Source: Sorlinia euscelidii
GTDB taxonomy: Bacteria > Pseudomonadota > Alphaproteobacteria > Acetobacterales > Acetobacteraceae
Length of the DNA: 64,000 bases
Strand: one strand, 5' to 3'
Assembly (NCBI RefSeq): GCF_036452155.1
Contig: NZ_JAWJZY010000003.1
In this document: positions 8,056 through 16,621 of the stretch, piece by piece
Layout of the letters: each line of letters begins with the position of its first letter
Numbering within the stretch: position 1 is the first letter of the stretch
Program-made: the position numbers and the translations under genes
Notes under the pieces: generated by a model
The model's database searches: none
What the model was told of the DNA's origin: nothing
Seen by the model: the letters and a program-made list of their open reading frames with translations, nothing else

Positions 8056-9018
8056 ATGCGCTCCATGAAAACAATGGGCTTGTCGCGTCATCGCGTGGGG
8101 GATCTCAGCCAGTCACGTGTTCTGCAACGTCTCGCGCCTGCCCTTAGCGCGCTGATCTCGACCCTCATCCGCACTGGTAAGCCCGTCCCCGACCCGCGCG
8201 CGGCAGAAAAAGCCGCCCATCGCCTTAATGTCGCCTCCGCCACTCTGGCGGCCTCCGTCCTAATGGATAGCGCGGTAGAGCATTATCGGGGCGGCTTCAA
8301 AAACCCGGCCATGTATACGCCGCTTCTGACATCCGCCGCCGCCCTCGCCGTCAGCCTGCACGGCACGACGGACCATCGACGCGCAGCGCATGTCGTGCGG
8401 GATACCGTCTTCATTGTTACCGGCGCGGTGGGTCTGGTCGGCACGTTGTTCCACTTGCGCAACGTCTGCAAAAGAACGGGGCGTTTCAGCTGGCAGAACC
8501 TGTTTTACGGTGCACCTCTGGGCGCACCTTTCGCGATCAGCCTATCCGGCTTGTTGGGATATCTTTCTGAACGTGTCCGCGCCACGCCGCTTGGCCACCC
8601 GCCCACCGTGCACGGCATCCCCGCCGGGCGCGTTGTCAGCGTCCTGACAAGTGGCGGCCTGATGGGCACGACAGCAGAGGCGTGGCTTCTGCATTTCCGC
8701 GGGAGTTACCATAATCCGGCGATGTATCTGCCGGTAACAATGCCCCCCGTCGCGGCGGGGCTTCTTCTCAGAGCGGCGTCAGGTCCGGGCGTAACGCAGG
8801 CGCCTAAAACGCGCTGGTGGCTGCGCGCCACAGCGGCGATGGGTTTTGCGGGCACGATCTTTCACGCGATCGGGGTGGGGCGCGACATGGATGGCTGGCG
8901 CAACTGGCAACAGAACATCCTCAATGGCCCGCCCCTTCCGGCACCACCTGCTTTTACCGGCCTGGCCCTCGCCGGCCTCGCCGCCCTCGGACTGATGGAG
9001 GACCATCCGGATGACTGA
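8056..9018 (+). CDS. Membrane protein of unknown function with internal duplication
   Basis: I do not recognise a named family. The ~320-residue protein is hydrophobic with several predicted membrane helices and consists of two related halves. HYRGGFKNPAMYTP in half one matches HFRGSYHNPAMYLP in half two. GTLFHLRNV matches GTIFHAIGV, and WQNLFYGAPLGAPF matches WQQNILNGPPLPAP. Each half keeps two histidines in similar places, next to membrane segments. It starts 8 bp after the ThDP enzyme and its end overlaps the next gene (gluconate dehydrogenase subunit 3 type) by 8 bp, so it is surely part of the same operon. Inference: a membrane anchor or heme b/quinone subunit for the flavin dehydrogenase encoded next to it. 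The start at ATG 8056 lacks an obvious ribosome site. Confidence 0.7.
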   Translation: MRSMKTMGLSRHRVGDLSQSRVLQRLAPALSALISTLIRTGKPVPDPRAAEKAAHRLNVASATLAASVLMDSAVEHYRGGFKNPAMYTPLLTSAAALAVSLHGTTDHRRAAHVVRDTVFIVTGAVGLVGTLFHLRNVCKRTGRFSWQNLFYGAPLGAPFAISLSGLLGYLSERVRATPLGHPPTVHGIPAGRVVSVLTSGGLMGTTAEAWLLHFRGSYHNPAMYLPVTMPPVAAGLLLRAASGPGVTQAPKTRWWLRATAAMGFAGTIFHAIGVGRDMDGWRNWQQNILNGPPLPAPPAFTGLALAGLAALGLMEDHPDD

Positions 9019-9658
9019 GCACACGCCTTACCCCGGTTATGATGTCATGCGGAAACGTGATGGCCATTCCTGGAATGACGCCACGCGCGCCGTCATTGAC
9101 GCGCGGCTGGCCATTCGAGACCGACCAGAATTTTTCTCGCCGGAAGCATGGGACACGCTTAACGCGATATGCGAGCGGATCATCCCGCAACCGCCGACCC
9201 GGCCACGCATCCCGCTTGCGGCTTATATTGACAGGGATCTTGTCAGAGGTACGCGGCCCGGCTTTCGCAATATCGACCTCCCCCCGCGCGAGGTCGCCTG
9301 GCCGATGGGGCTTCAGGCGATTGAGGACGAAGCTGACTGCCTCCATCACCGCAAATTTCCGCTTTTACTCACGGATCAGCAGGACGCCCTGCTGAAAGCC
9401 GTTGAAAATGGCGACGTTAAAGCACCGCGCTGGGCGGAAATCCCGGCCAAACTCTTCTTCAGCGCGCATCTCATGTCTGAAATCATCGCCGCCTACTATG
9501 CCCACCCCGTGGCGTGGAGCGAAATCGGCTATGGCGGCCCGGCAAGTCCGCGCGGCTATGTGCGGATGCATGCCAATGAGCGTGACCCGTGGGAGGCGGC
9601 CTCCGCAGAAGAGGGTCACATCGGCAAAGCGCGAAAGATCAATCAGAATGTCCGCTGA
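9011..9658 (+). CDS. Gluconate 2-dehydrogenase subunit 3 family protein
   Basis: The 215-residue sequence carries the subunit 3 domain: FFSPEAWDTLNAICERIIPQ near residues 41-60, then a helical region, a DQQDALLKAVENGD segment and a tail with YAHPVAWSEIGYGGPASPRGY. Such proteins partner GMC-type flavin subunits. Most have a Tat signal; this one begins MTEHTPYPGYDV with no twin-arginine motif or hydrophobic stretch, so it is probably cytoplasmic. It overlaps the upstream membrane protein by 8 bp and the downstream GMC gene by 11 bp, which implies translational coupling and a shared complex. Confidence 0.88.
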   Translation: MTEHTPYPGYDVMRKRDGHSWNDATRAVIDARLAIRDRPEFFSPEAWDTLNAICERIIPQPPTRPRIPLAAYIDRDLVRGTRPGFRNIDLPPREVAWPMGLQAIEDEADCLHHRKFPLLLTDQQDALLKAVENGDVKAPRWAEIPAKLFFSAHLMSEIIAAYYAHPVAWSEIGYGGPASPRGYVRMHANERDPWEAASAEEGHIGKARKINQNVR

Positions 9659-11297
9659 CCCCATGGCGTCGCCGCGCGGCGTAAACGGGCGGGCACCCGA
9701 CGTGTTTCATCGTGGCCGTTGGACCCCCATGCAGTGCCATCGGGACACGGATAACGTGGATTTTGTCGTGGTCGGGACCGGTGCCGGTGGCGGGCCGCTG
9801 ATCGCACGATTGGCGGAGATGGGCTATTCCGTCGTGGGTTTTGATGCAGGGGCGTGGTTTCGCCCGTTGGAGGATTTCGCGTCGGACGAGACGAGCCAAA
9901 GCCAGCTTTTCTGGACGGATAACCGCCTCGTCACCGGGGACAACCCCATTGCGATGGGCAAGAATAATAGTGGCAAGGCCGTCGGCGGTTCAACTGTGCA
10001 TTACGCCATGGTGTCGCTTCGTTTCCGGCCGGATTGGTTTCTGTCGCGGACGAAACTGGGATATGGCGCGGATTGGCCGGTCGATTGGCGGGAGATGTGG
10101 CGCTATTACGATATGGCTGAGCGCGACCTCGCCATTTCAGGCCCCCTTACCTACCCTTGGGGGCCACGCCGCCCGCGATATCCTTACCGCGCGCATGAAA
10201 TCAATGCAGCGGGTGAAGTTTTGGCGCGCGGAGCCGAAGCCATGGGTTATGAGTGGGTAGAAACGCCGCTCGCAACCCTCTCCGCCCCGCGCCATCATGC
10301 GCCGTCCTGCGTTTATCGCGGGTTCTGCCGGGTGGGATGTTCCACCAACGCCAAGCAAAGCCAACTCGTGACCTATATACCCCGAGCAGTCAAAGCGGGG
10401 GCGGAAATACGCGATCTCGCCATGGTCGGGCGCGTCGAGGTCGATGCGCGGGACCGTGCAACGGGGGTGCATTATTTCCGTCATGGAAGCTGGCATTTCC
10501 AGCGCGCCAAAAACGTCATTGTCGCGGGCTATGCCATTGAAACGCCGCGCCTCCTCCTGAATTCCGCAACGCCGCGTTTTCCTGACGGGCTGTCGAACAG
10601 TTCAGGGCTGTTGGGCCGATATCTGATGGTGCAATCCAATCAGGCGGTTTTCGGCGTTTCTGATGAGATGATCCGATGGAATAAGGGACCCCCCTCCATG
10701 ACGATCACGGAACATTGGAATTACGACGATAAGAAAGATTTCTTCGGCGGTTATTGCTGGATGTCGCAAGGACCTCTGCCCGTCGAATGGTCAGCTATGC
10801 TGTCAAGCGGGCGGAATTTGTGGGGACAGGCGCTGCGCGATGAAATGAGTCGCTACAACCATCAGGTCGGGTTGAAAATGGTGGGAGAAATGCTGCCGAG
10901 CCTCGATAATCGCGTTACCCTCTCGCCAGAACGCGACCAATATGGCCTGCCCGTGCCGCTCATTTCCTATTCCTGGCTTGAAAATGACAAGCGCATGATC
11001 GCCCATGCGCTGGATAAAATGCAACAAAGTCTCGAAAGCGTGGGGATTTCCGATTGCTGGCGGCAGGAAAATGACACGAACCACCTTGCCGGCACAGCGC
11101 GGATGGGGTTCAGTCAGCAGGACAGCGTTGTGGATGCGGATTGCCGGAGCTGGGACATCCGTAACCTCTGGGTCTGTGACGGGTCGGTCTTTCCAACGAC
11201 GGGCGGCGTCAATCCGTCTCTGACGATTACGGCGCTGGCTTTACGCACGGCAGACCGCATCCGCACATTGCACCGCCAGGGACAGGTCACAATCTGA
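9648..11297 (+). CDS. GMC family FAD oxidoreductase
   Basis: This is the 549-residue flavin subunit paired with the upstream subunit 3 gene. GTGAGGG at residues 43-49 is the FAD-binding motif. The C-terminal GMC domain holds NHLAGTARMG (with the active-site histidine) and PTTGGVNPSLTITALALR, which complete the active site and flavin pocket. Cysteines in APSCVYRGFCRVGC near the middle are shared with gluconate and 2-ketogluconate dehydrogenase flavin subunits. There is no Tat signal, unlike periplasmic relatives. The ATG at 9648 overlaps the previous gene by 11 bp. It likely oxidises a sugar acid, polyol or alcohol and passes electrons to the membrane. The substrate cannot be read from the sequence. 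Confidence 0.9.
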   Translation: MSADPMASPRGVNGRAPDVFHRGRWTPMQCHRDTDNVDFVVVGTGAGGGPLIARLAEMGYSVVGFDAGAWFRPLEDFASDETSQSQLFWTDNRLVTGDNPIAMGKNNSGKAVGGSTVHYAMVSLRFRPDWFLSRTKLGYGADWPVDWREMWRYYDMAERDLAISGPLTYPWGPRRPRYPYRAHEINAAGEVLARGAEAMGYEWVETPLATLSAPRHHAPSCVYRGFCRVGCSTNAKQSQLVTYIPRAVKAGAEIRDLAMVGRVEVDARDRATGVHYFRHGSWHFQRAKNVIVAGYAIETPRLLLNSATPRFPDGLSNSSGLLGRYLMVQSNQAVFGVSDEMIRWNKGPPSMTITEHWNYDDKKDFFGGYCWMSQGPLPVEWSAMLSSGRNLWGQALRDEMSRYNHQVGLKMVGEMLPSLDNRVTLSPERDQYGLPVPLISYSWLENDKRMIAHALDKMQQSLESVGISDCWRQENDTNHLAGTARMGFSQQDSVVDADCRSWDIRNLWVCDGSVFPTTGGVNPSLTITALALRTADRIRTLHRQGQVTI

Positions 11298-11321
11298 AAA
11301 TCACAGGATGGGGAGGGCAAA

Positions 11322-12485
11322 TTGGCAGGATTTATCGCACGACACCGCCTCAACCGTGTCTATTCTCTTGAGGATTTTGAGAAACTCAGTAAGTCATGCC
11401 TCCCTCGCGCCGTTTATGAATATGTTCGGAACGGGGCGGGCACGGAATTTTCGCTTCATTATAATGAAGCGGCCTTCCACGCGCTTCTGTGGCAGCCTTA
11501 CCGCCTGCGCCAGGTCGATCAAATAAGGACGGGCATCACGATTTTCGGTGAGACCTACAGCGCACCATTTGGCCTCGCCCCCACAGGTGGCGCGGCCATG
11601 GTCCGTTATGATGCTGACCGGCTGGAGGCCCGCGCCGCGCATCATCATGATACGCCCTACATCCTCAGCGCCAACTCCTTGACGCCGCTTGAAGATGTGT
11701 TCGCCATCAATCCGCGCACGTGGTTCGCGCCTTATTTCCCGGATGATTATGACGTGATTGACGGCATGATAGCGCGACTCGAGCGCGTGAACTGTCGCGT
11801 CATGGTCGTGACAGTGGATGTGCCGGTTGCCGCCAAACGCATTGCGGAGCAACGCGCCGGTTACGCGATGCCCATCCGCCCTAACCTGCCCGCTGCATGC
11901 GGGGCATTGGCGCATCCGGGCTGGCTTTTCGACACGTTGCTGCGCAACATTGTCGCGGAAAGGAAGCCGCGTATTGAAAACATAAGAGCGCAGGGCGGGC
12001 CGGGGATTTTCTCCAAAGAAATCAAGGCGGTTGGTGGCTCACCCAGATTTGATTGGGCGCATGTCCGACATATTCGAGACCGCTGGAAACATACGCTCAT
12101 CTTGAAAGGCCTGTTGCGCGCAGACGATACGGAAAAGGCGCGGGATATCGGCGTTGACGCCGTCGTGCTCTCCAACCATGGCGCACGTCAGATCGACACA
12201 ACGATCAGCCCGATGGAGGCCCTGATGGAAACACGCGCGCGCTTGCCCGATTACCCCCTGATTATTGATGGCGGTTTCCGGTCAGGCAATGATGTCCTGA
12301 AAGCCATGGCGCTCGGGGCAAATCTCGTCTTGATGGGGCGGCCTTTTCTTCAGGCTTGCGCCGTGGCTGGAGAATCCGGCGTTGCCAAGGCGATCACGCT
12401 CGTCAAGGAGGATATTGCGCGGTGCATGGCCATTCTTGGCGTCACGCAATTTGACCAGCTTAAGGAAGTATTGATTGAAAACTGA
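11322..12485 (+). CDS. FMN-dependent alpha-hydroxy-acid dehydrogenase (LldD/glycolate oxidase family)
   Basis: The 387-residue TIM-barrel enzyme carries the catalytic histidine at residue 286 in LSNHGARQID (usually SNHGGRQLD, so one Gly is Ala here). The FMN phosphate motif is IIDGGFRSGNDVLKAMALGA. The N-terminal YEYVRNGAG matches the usual YDYVxGGA. Relatives oxidise L-lactate, glycolate or mandelate and reduce quinone, cytochrome or oxygen. A TTG start at 11322 is chosen because GGGGAGG lies 6-7 bases upstream. It follows the GMC gene by 24 bp, so it is likely in the same operon as the ThDP and GMC enzymes. Confidence 0.9.
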   Translation: MAGFIARHRLNRVYSLEDFEKLSKSCLPRAVYEYVRNGAGTEFSLHYNEAAFHALLWQPYRLRQVDQIRTGITIFGETYSAPFGLAPTGGAAMVRYDADRLEARAAHHHDTPYILSANSLTPLEDVFAINPRTWFAPYFPDDYDVIDGMIARLERVNCRVMVVTVDVPVAAKRIAEQRAGYAMPIRPNLPAACGALAHPGWLFDTLLRNIVAERKPRIENIRAQGGPGIFSKEIKAVGGSPRFDWAHVRHIRDRWKHTLILKGLLRADDTEKARDIGVDAVVLSNHGARQIDTTISPMEALMETRARLPDYPLIIDGGFRSGNDVLKAMALGANLVLMGRPFLQACAVAGESGVAKAITLVKEDIARCMAILGVTQFDQLKEVLIEN

Positions 12486-12539
12486 GATCTATCGCCAATT
12501 TTGTTCATCAAGTACGTAAAAATAATCTGAGGCCCCATT

Positions 12540-12572
12540 TCCGACGTCTCAAAACTGACGTATGAGGTCGGA
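12540..12572 (+). promoter_or_regulatory. Hairpin before the SDR gene
   Basis: TCCGAC-gt-CTCA pairs with TGAG-GTCGGA around an 11-base loop, giving a 10-bp stem with a 2-base bulge. It sits between the hydroxyacid dehydrogenase stop (12485) and the SDR start (12601). It may end transcription of the upstream operon (no T run), or act in the SDR leader or as an operator. Confidence 0.4.
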
Positions 12573-12600
12573 TAGTAAATATTGATGACGGTGATCCGAG

Positions 12601-13374
12601 ATGATTTCTTCCTCGACAAAAGTCGATCTCAATTTCCCCCTGATCGGCAAGACCGCCCTTGTCACTGGCGCAGGCTCCGGCATTGGGGCCGCTATCGCGG
12701 AGGCCCTTGCTGAGAAAGGCGCGCAGATCGCGGCCGTGGATGTCCAGCGGGATCGCGCTGAAGCGACCGTGCGGCTCGTCGGCACGGACGCCCATGCTTT
12801 CACCTGCGATGTGTCATCGCCGGAGTCCGTTGAGACGATGGTCGATGACGTCAAGACAATGTTCGGGCACATTGATATCCTCATCAATTGTGCCGGCGTC
12901 GTCCATCTGGCACCCGCTGAAGATTTGACGGTTGAGCAATGGGACAAGACCATCAACATCAACCTCAAAGGCACCTTCCTCGTCACGCGGGAGGTCGGTC
13001 GCGTCATGATCGCGCAGCGCACGGGCGGGAAGATCATCAATATGGCGTCGCAGGCTGGCAGCGTCGCGATTGCGGAGCACGTGGCTTATTGCGCTTCGAA
13101 ATTTGGCGTCATCGGCATGTCCAAGACATTCGCCGCGGAATGGGGGCGTCACGGCATCACCGTTAACACGATTTCCCCGACCATTGTGATGACCGAATTG
13201 GGTAAAAAAGCCTGGGCGGGTGAGAAGGGCGAAGCGGCGAAACAGCAAATCCCCGTCGGGCGTTTCGCTGAGCCTTCTGAAATCGCCGCGGCCGTGCTTT
13301 TCCTCTCCTCCCGCGGGGCGGACATGATCAATGGTGCCGACCTGCTGATTGATGGCGGCTACACGATCATCTGA
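12601..13374 (+). CDS. Short-chain dehydrogenase/reductase (polyol-dehydrogenase-like)
   Basis: A classical SDR of 257 residues. The cofactor motif TGAGSGIG is at residues 22-29 and NCAG at 96-99. The catalytic S150, Y163 and K167 (in YCASK) have the normal 13- and 4-residue spacing. An aspartate after beta-2 (AAVDVQRDR) favours NAD over NADP. Sequence style resembles the D-threitol/GolD and xylitol-type group, which oxidises polyols, and this fits the sugar-oxidising neighbourhood. The substrate is inference. It converges with the YdiJ-like gene 57 bp downstream. Confidence 0.88.
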   Translation: MISSSTKVDLNFPLIGKTALVTGAGSGIGAAIAEALAEKGAQIAAVDVQRDRAEATVRLVGTDAHAFTCDVSSPESVETMVDDVKTMFGHIDILINCAGVVHLAPAEDLTVEQWDKTININLKGTFLVTREVGRVMIAQRTGGKIINMASQAGSVAIAEHVAYCASKFGVIGMSKTFAAEWGRHGITVNTISPTIVMTELGKKAWAGEKGEAAKQQIPVGRFAEPSEIAAAVLFLSSRGADMINGADLLIDGGYTII

Positions 13375-13431
13375 TACGGGCTTTAAAGTAAGCTGCCGAT
13401 GCTCAATTGGTCAGCGGGGACCGCTCTTAAG

Positions 13432-16400
13432 TTATCTCCGCCGCCCCCGCAGATGGGCGGCGATGACGGATACAGGGTGCATCAGCCTCTCATGACGGAA
13501 GCGCTTGACCTGACTTCGGCAGGAAAATCCGGTCGCGAGAACCTGCCCCTTCGGCTCCTGATCGAGACGGGGCGCCCAGGAGAGATTGAAGATCTCGCGC
13601 GACAGGTCCTTATTGGTCGCCTCATGCCCGAATGCACCCGACATGCCGCAGCAACCCGTTTCTGCGATATCAAGGGTTAAACCGAAACGCTGGTAGATTT
13701 CACGCCATTTTTGCGGAGAGTCGGCGAGACTCGTCTTTTCGGTGCAATGCAGCATCAGCGTGTGGTGTGATGACGGCCTCGCCGCGGCCAGACTCACTAG
13801 CTGCCGGTCAGATGTGACGTGATGGAGCCATTCATGAATCAACTGAATTTCCGGGAGCGCGCCGATATCGCTGAGATGACGATATTCCTGCCGGAAGACA
13901 AGTGTCATGGCTGGGTCCACCCCGACCAGCGTCATACCGCCATCCGCCAATCGCTGTAATCTGCGCAGGCTGCGCCGGGCGACAAATTTGAATAGCCTGG
14001 TAAAGCCGTAAACCTGTAACGGCTTCCCCGTCATGACGGGCGGTATCACGTAAACTCTGAAGCCAAGACGCCGCGCCGCCTCCATCGCATCGAGCACGAC
14101 GTTTGTATCGATCTGACTGGTGAAAACATCCGGGACGAAAATGACGCTGCGCGCGCGCCCTTCATCCGATAATTTCTGCATCTCATGCAGAGTCGCCGTG
14201 CGAACGCCAAGGCGTTGACAGGCGCGGTGGAAACGTTGCGTTGACAAGGCTGGCAGGTCCACAAGCCCCAATTTGAGCCGCGCAAAGCGCGCCGCCCATT
14301 TATTGCTCACGAGCGCATTATAAAGGCGCGGCGCGTGACCTGCGACGATGAGTAAAGGCTCAAGGCAGGCAATCAGATAATCCTTAACAGGTCGCGAAAA
14401 TCGTGTGTGATAAAGCGAGAGAAACCGCGCCCGAAGATCCGGCACATCGACATGCACAGGGCATTGGCGTGTGCAGGATTTACAGGCGAGGCAGGTCGCC
14501 ATCGCGTCATAAACCTCGTGTGAAAAATCCGTCCCCGTCCGGCGCCGCCGCGTGAAGAACCGTTTCACGACGGCAAGGCCATTCTCCCGCTCCAGCGCTG
14601 CGATGTCAGTGCCCGCGGCGATCTGCTTGTCCAGCCAGGCCTTGACCAGTTGCGCCCGGCCTTTGGGTGAGTAACGACGGTCGCGCGTGCCCTTCCAGGA
14701 GGGGCACATCGGGTCATTGACGTTGTGATTGAAACAGGCCCCATTGCCATTGCAATGCATGGCCGCGCCAAATGACTTCCAGACAGGCGGAGTGATGCGC
14801 TGGTCATGCGCGCCCCGCATCGGCACATCCTCAATACCGGTGAGAGACGCGTCCGGCAGGGTGGCGGGGGTCGCGATTTTGCCGGGATTGAGCTGATTAT
14901 AGGGGTCAAAAAGCGCTTTGACCTGCTGCAACACAGGGTAAAGCGCACCGAAAAAGCGTGGCACATATTCCGATCGCAGGCCCTTCCCATGCTCACCCCA
15001 AATCAGGCCGTGATATTTTTGCGTTAATGCCGCGACCTCATCTGAGATCGGCTTGATTCGGGCGCGATCCTCGGCATTTCGCATGTTTAGGAGGGGGCGC
15101 ACATGCAACACCCCGGCATCGACATGGCCGAACATGCCATATTCCAGCCCATGCCTATCCAGCAAGGCGCGAAATGCGGCGATATATGCCGCCAGATTCT
15201 CCGGCGGGACGGCGGTATCCTCGACGAAAGGCTGTGGCCGCGCTTCACCACTGACATTTCCCAGAAGCCCGACAGCGCGCTTGCGCATGGCGTAGACGCT
15301 TTTAACGGCTGCATCGCCCTGCGCGCATGTATATCCCAGTCGCCCCGCTTCGCCGCTTGTCAAATCATCTGTGAAGTCCGCGACGCGACGTGCAAGGGCT
15401 TCAGCATCATCGTCGGAGAACTCGATGATATTGATGCCCCGCGTCGGCTTTTCGGGATCAGAAGGGAAGTAATCCGCAACGTCATACCAGCTGACATCCT
15501 GCATCGCGAGATCGAGCACGCGGGAATCGACTGTTTCAATTGAGATCGGTTTTTTCGCCATCAGGTGACGGGCATCCCGCAGCGCGTCCATGAAACTCTC
15601 ATAACGCACATTGATCAGCGTCACATGTTTCGGCACGGGCAGGAGATTGAGCTTGACCTCCACCACCACTCCAAGCGTCCCCTCTGAACCACAGAGAACG
15701 CTGTTCGGGTCAAAGACGCCGTCACCCGGCATAAGGTGCTTCAGATCATATCCGGTCAGGCAACGATTGAGCGGAGGGAAGATCTCCTCGATTAAATCCT
15801 GGTTTTCGGTCGCCAGGCGATGCAGTGCATGCGCGACTTCTCCCGCACGCCCGGATTTTGGAAAGGTCGCTTCCAAAGCAGATGCGGCCACAGGATGGGT
15901 GATTAATACATCGCCACCGAGCAGAGCGGTTTTCAGCGCAAGGACGTGGTCGCGCGTTTTGCCGTAAGTGCAGCTTCCCTGTCCGCTCGCATCGGTATTG
16001 ACCATCCCGCCGATAGTCGCACGATTAGAGGTTGAGAGTTCCGGCGCGAAGAAGAGGCCGTGAGGCTTCAACGCGGCATTAAGCTGATCCTTCACGACGC
16101 CCGGTTGAACGCGCGCCCATCTCTCCGCAACGTTGATTTCAAGGATCGCATTCATATGGCGTGAGAGATCAAGGACGATGCCATCCGTCAAAGACTGGCC
16201 ATTTGTCCCTGTTCCCCCGCCTCTGGGTGCGAATTTAACCGTCCTGAAAGCGGCCTGCCCGGCTATCTGCAACGCGAGAGCCACGTCATTTTCATCGATG
16301 GGAAAGATGATGGCGCACGGTGGTTGGCGGTAGATTGAGTTATCGGTCGAAAAAACGATGCGTGAATCCTCGCCCTGCGCGATTTCTCCGCGAAAGCCCG

Positions 16401-16482
16401 CTTTTCTTAATGCGTCCAGATAGAGCGCATCGACCGATTTTTCCGCCTCGGAAATCGGGAGCGCGGATATTGCCTTGACCAA
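13432..16482 (-). CDS. ydiJ: YdiJ-like FAD/Fe-S D-2-hydroxyacid dehydrogenase
   Basis: At 1016 residues it nearly equals E. coli YdiJ (1018). The N-terminal half is an FAD-linked oxidase domain: STDNSIYRQPP near residue 47, FAPRGGGTGTNGQ near 85-100, LCGSEGTLGVVVEVKL in the middle. The C-terminal half has a ferredoxin-like cluster site CLACKSCTRQCP (~residue 665) and a CCG-type domain (TGCCGMSGAFG). YdiJ-type enzymes oxidise D-2-hydroxyglutarate, linking it to the electron chain. Start TTG 16482 is chosen because GGTGAG lies 7 bases upstream. It follows surE on the same strand after 139 bp. Function follows from family membership. Confidence 0.92.
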   Translation of the reverse strand: MVKAISALPISEAEKSVDALYLDALRKAGFRGEIAQGEDSRIVFSTDNSIYRQPPCAIIFPIDENDVALALQIAGQAAFRTVKFAPRGGGTGTNGQSLTDGIVLDLSRHMNAILEINVAERWARVQPGVVKDQLNAALKPHGLFFAPELSTSNRATIGGMVNTDASGQGSCTYGKTRDHVLALKTALLGGDVLITHPVAASALEATFPKSGRAGEVAHALHRLATENQDLIEEIFPPLNRCLTGYDLKHLMPGDGVFDPNSVLCGSEGTLGVVVEVKLNLLPVPKHVTLINVRYESFMDALRDARHLMAKKPISIETVDSRVLDLAMQDVSWYDVADYFPSDPEKPTRGINIIEFSDDDAEALARRVADFTDDLTSGEAGRLGYTCAQGDAAVKSVYAMRKRAVGLLGNVSGEARPQPFVEDTAVPPENLAAYIAAFRALLDRHGLEYGMFGHVDAGVLHVRPLLNMRNAEDRARIKPISDEVAALTQKYHGLIWGEHGKGLRSEYVPRFFGALYPVLQQVKALFDPYNQLNPGKIATPATLPDASLTGIEDVPMRGAHDQRITPPVWKSFGAAMHCNGNGACFNHNVNDPMCPSWKGTRDRRYSPKGRAQLVKAWLDKQIAAGTDIAALERENGLAVVKRFFTRRRRTGTDFSHEVYDAMATCLACKSCTRQCPVHVDVPDLRARFLSLYHTRFSRPVKDYLIACLEPLLIVAGHAPRLYNALVSNKWAARFARLKLGLVDLPALSTQRFHRACQRLGVRTATLHEMQKLSDEGRARSVIFVPDVFTSQIDTNVVLDAMEAARRLGFRVYVIPPVMTGKPLQVYGFTRLFKFVARRSLRRLQRLADGGMTLVGVDPAMTLVFRQEYRHLSDIGALPEIQLIHEWLHHVTSDRQLVSLAAARPSSHHTLMLHCTEKTSLADSPQKWREIYQRFGLTLDIAETGCCGMSGAFGHEATNKDLSREIFNLSWAPRLDQEPKGQVLATGFSCRSQVKRFRHERLMHPVSVIAAHLRGRRR

Positions 16483-16621
16483 ACTAACTCACCTTCATCA
16501 TCACGATATCACGAAGCCCGATCCTCGTCGGTCCTTCATGGAGGACCCCGTCATAATATGGCATAACCCTGCGGACCTTCCCCGCCGTCATCATTTTGTG
16601 AAAAAGGCGGTAAGCGTGTCT

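Noticed and set aside
13413..13425. Small hairpin AGCGG/CCGCT between the SDR and the YdiJ-like gene
   Set aside because: Only a 5-bp stem with a 3-base loop and no T tract; it can arise by chance in this GC-rich region.
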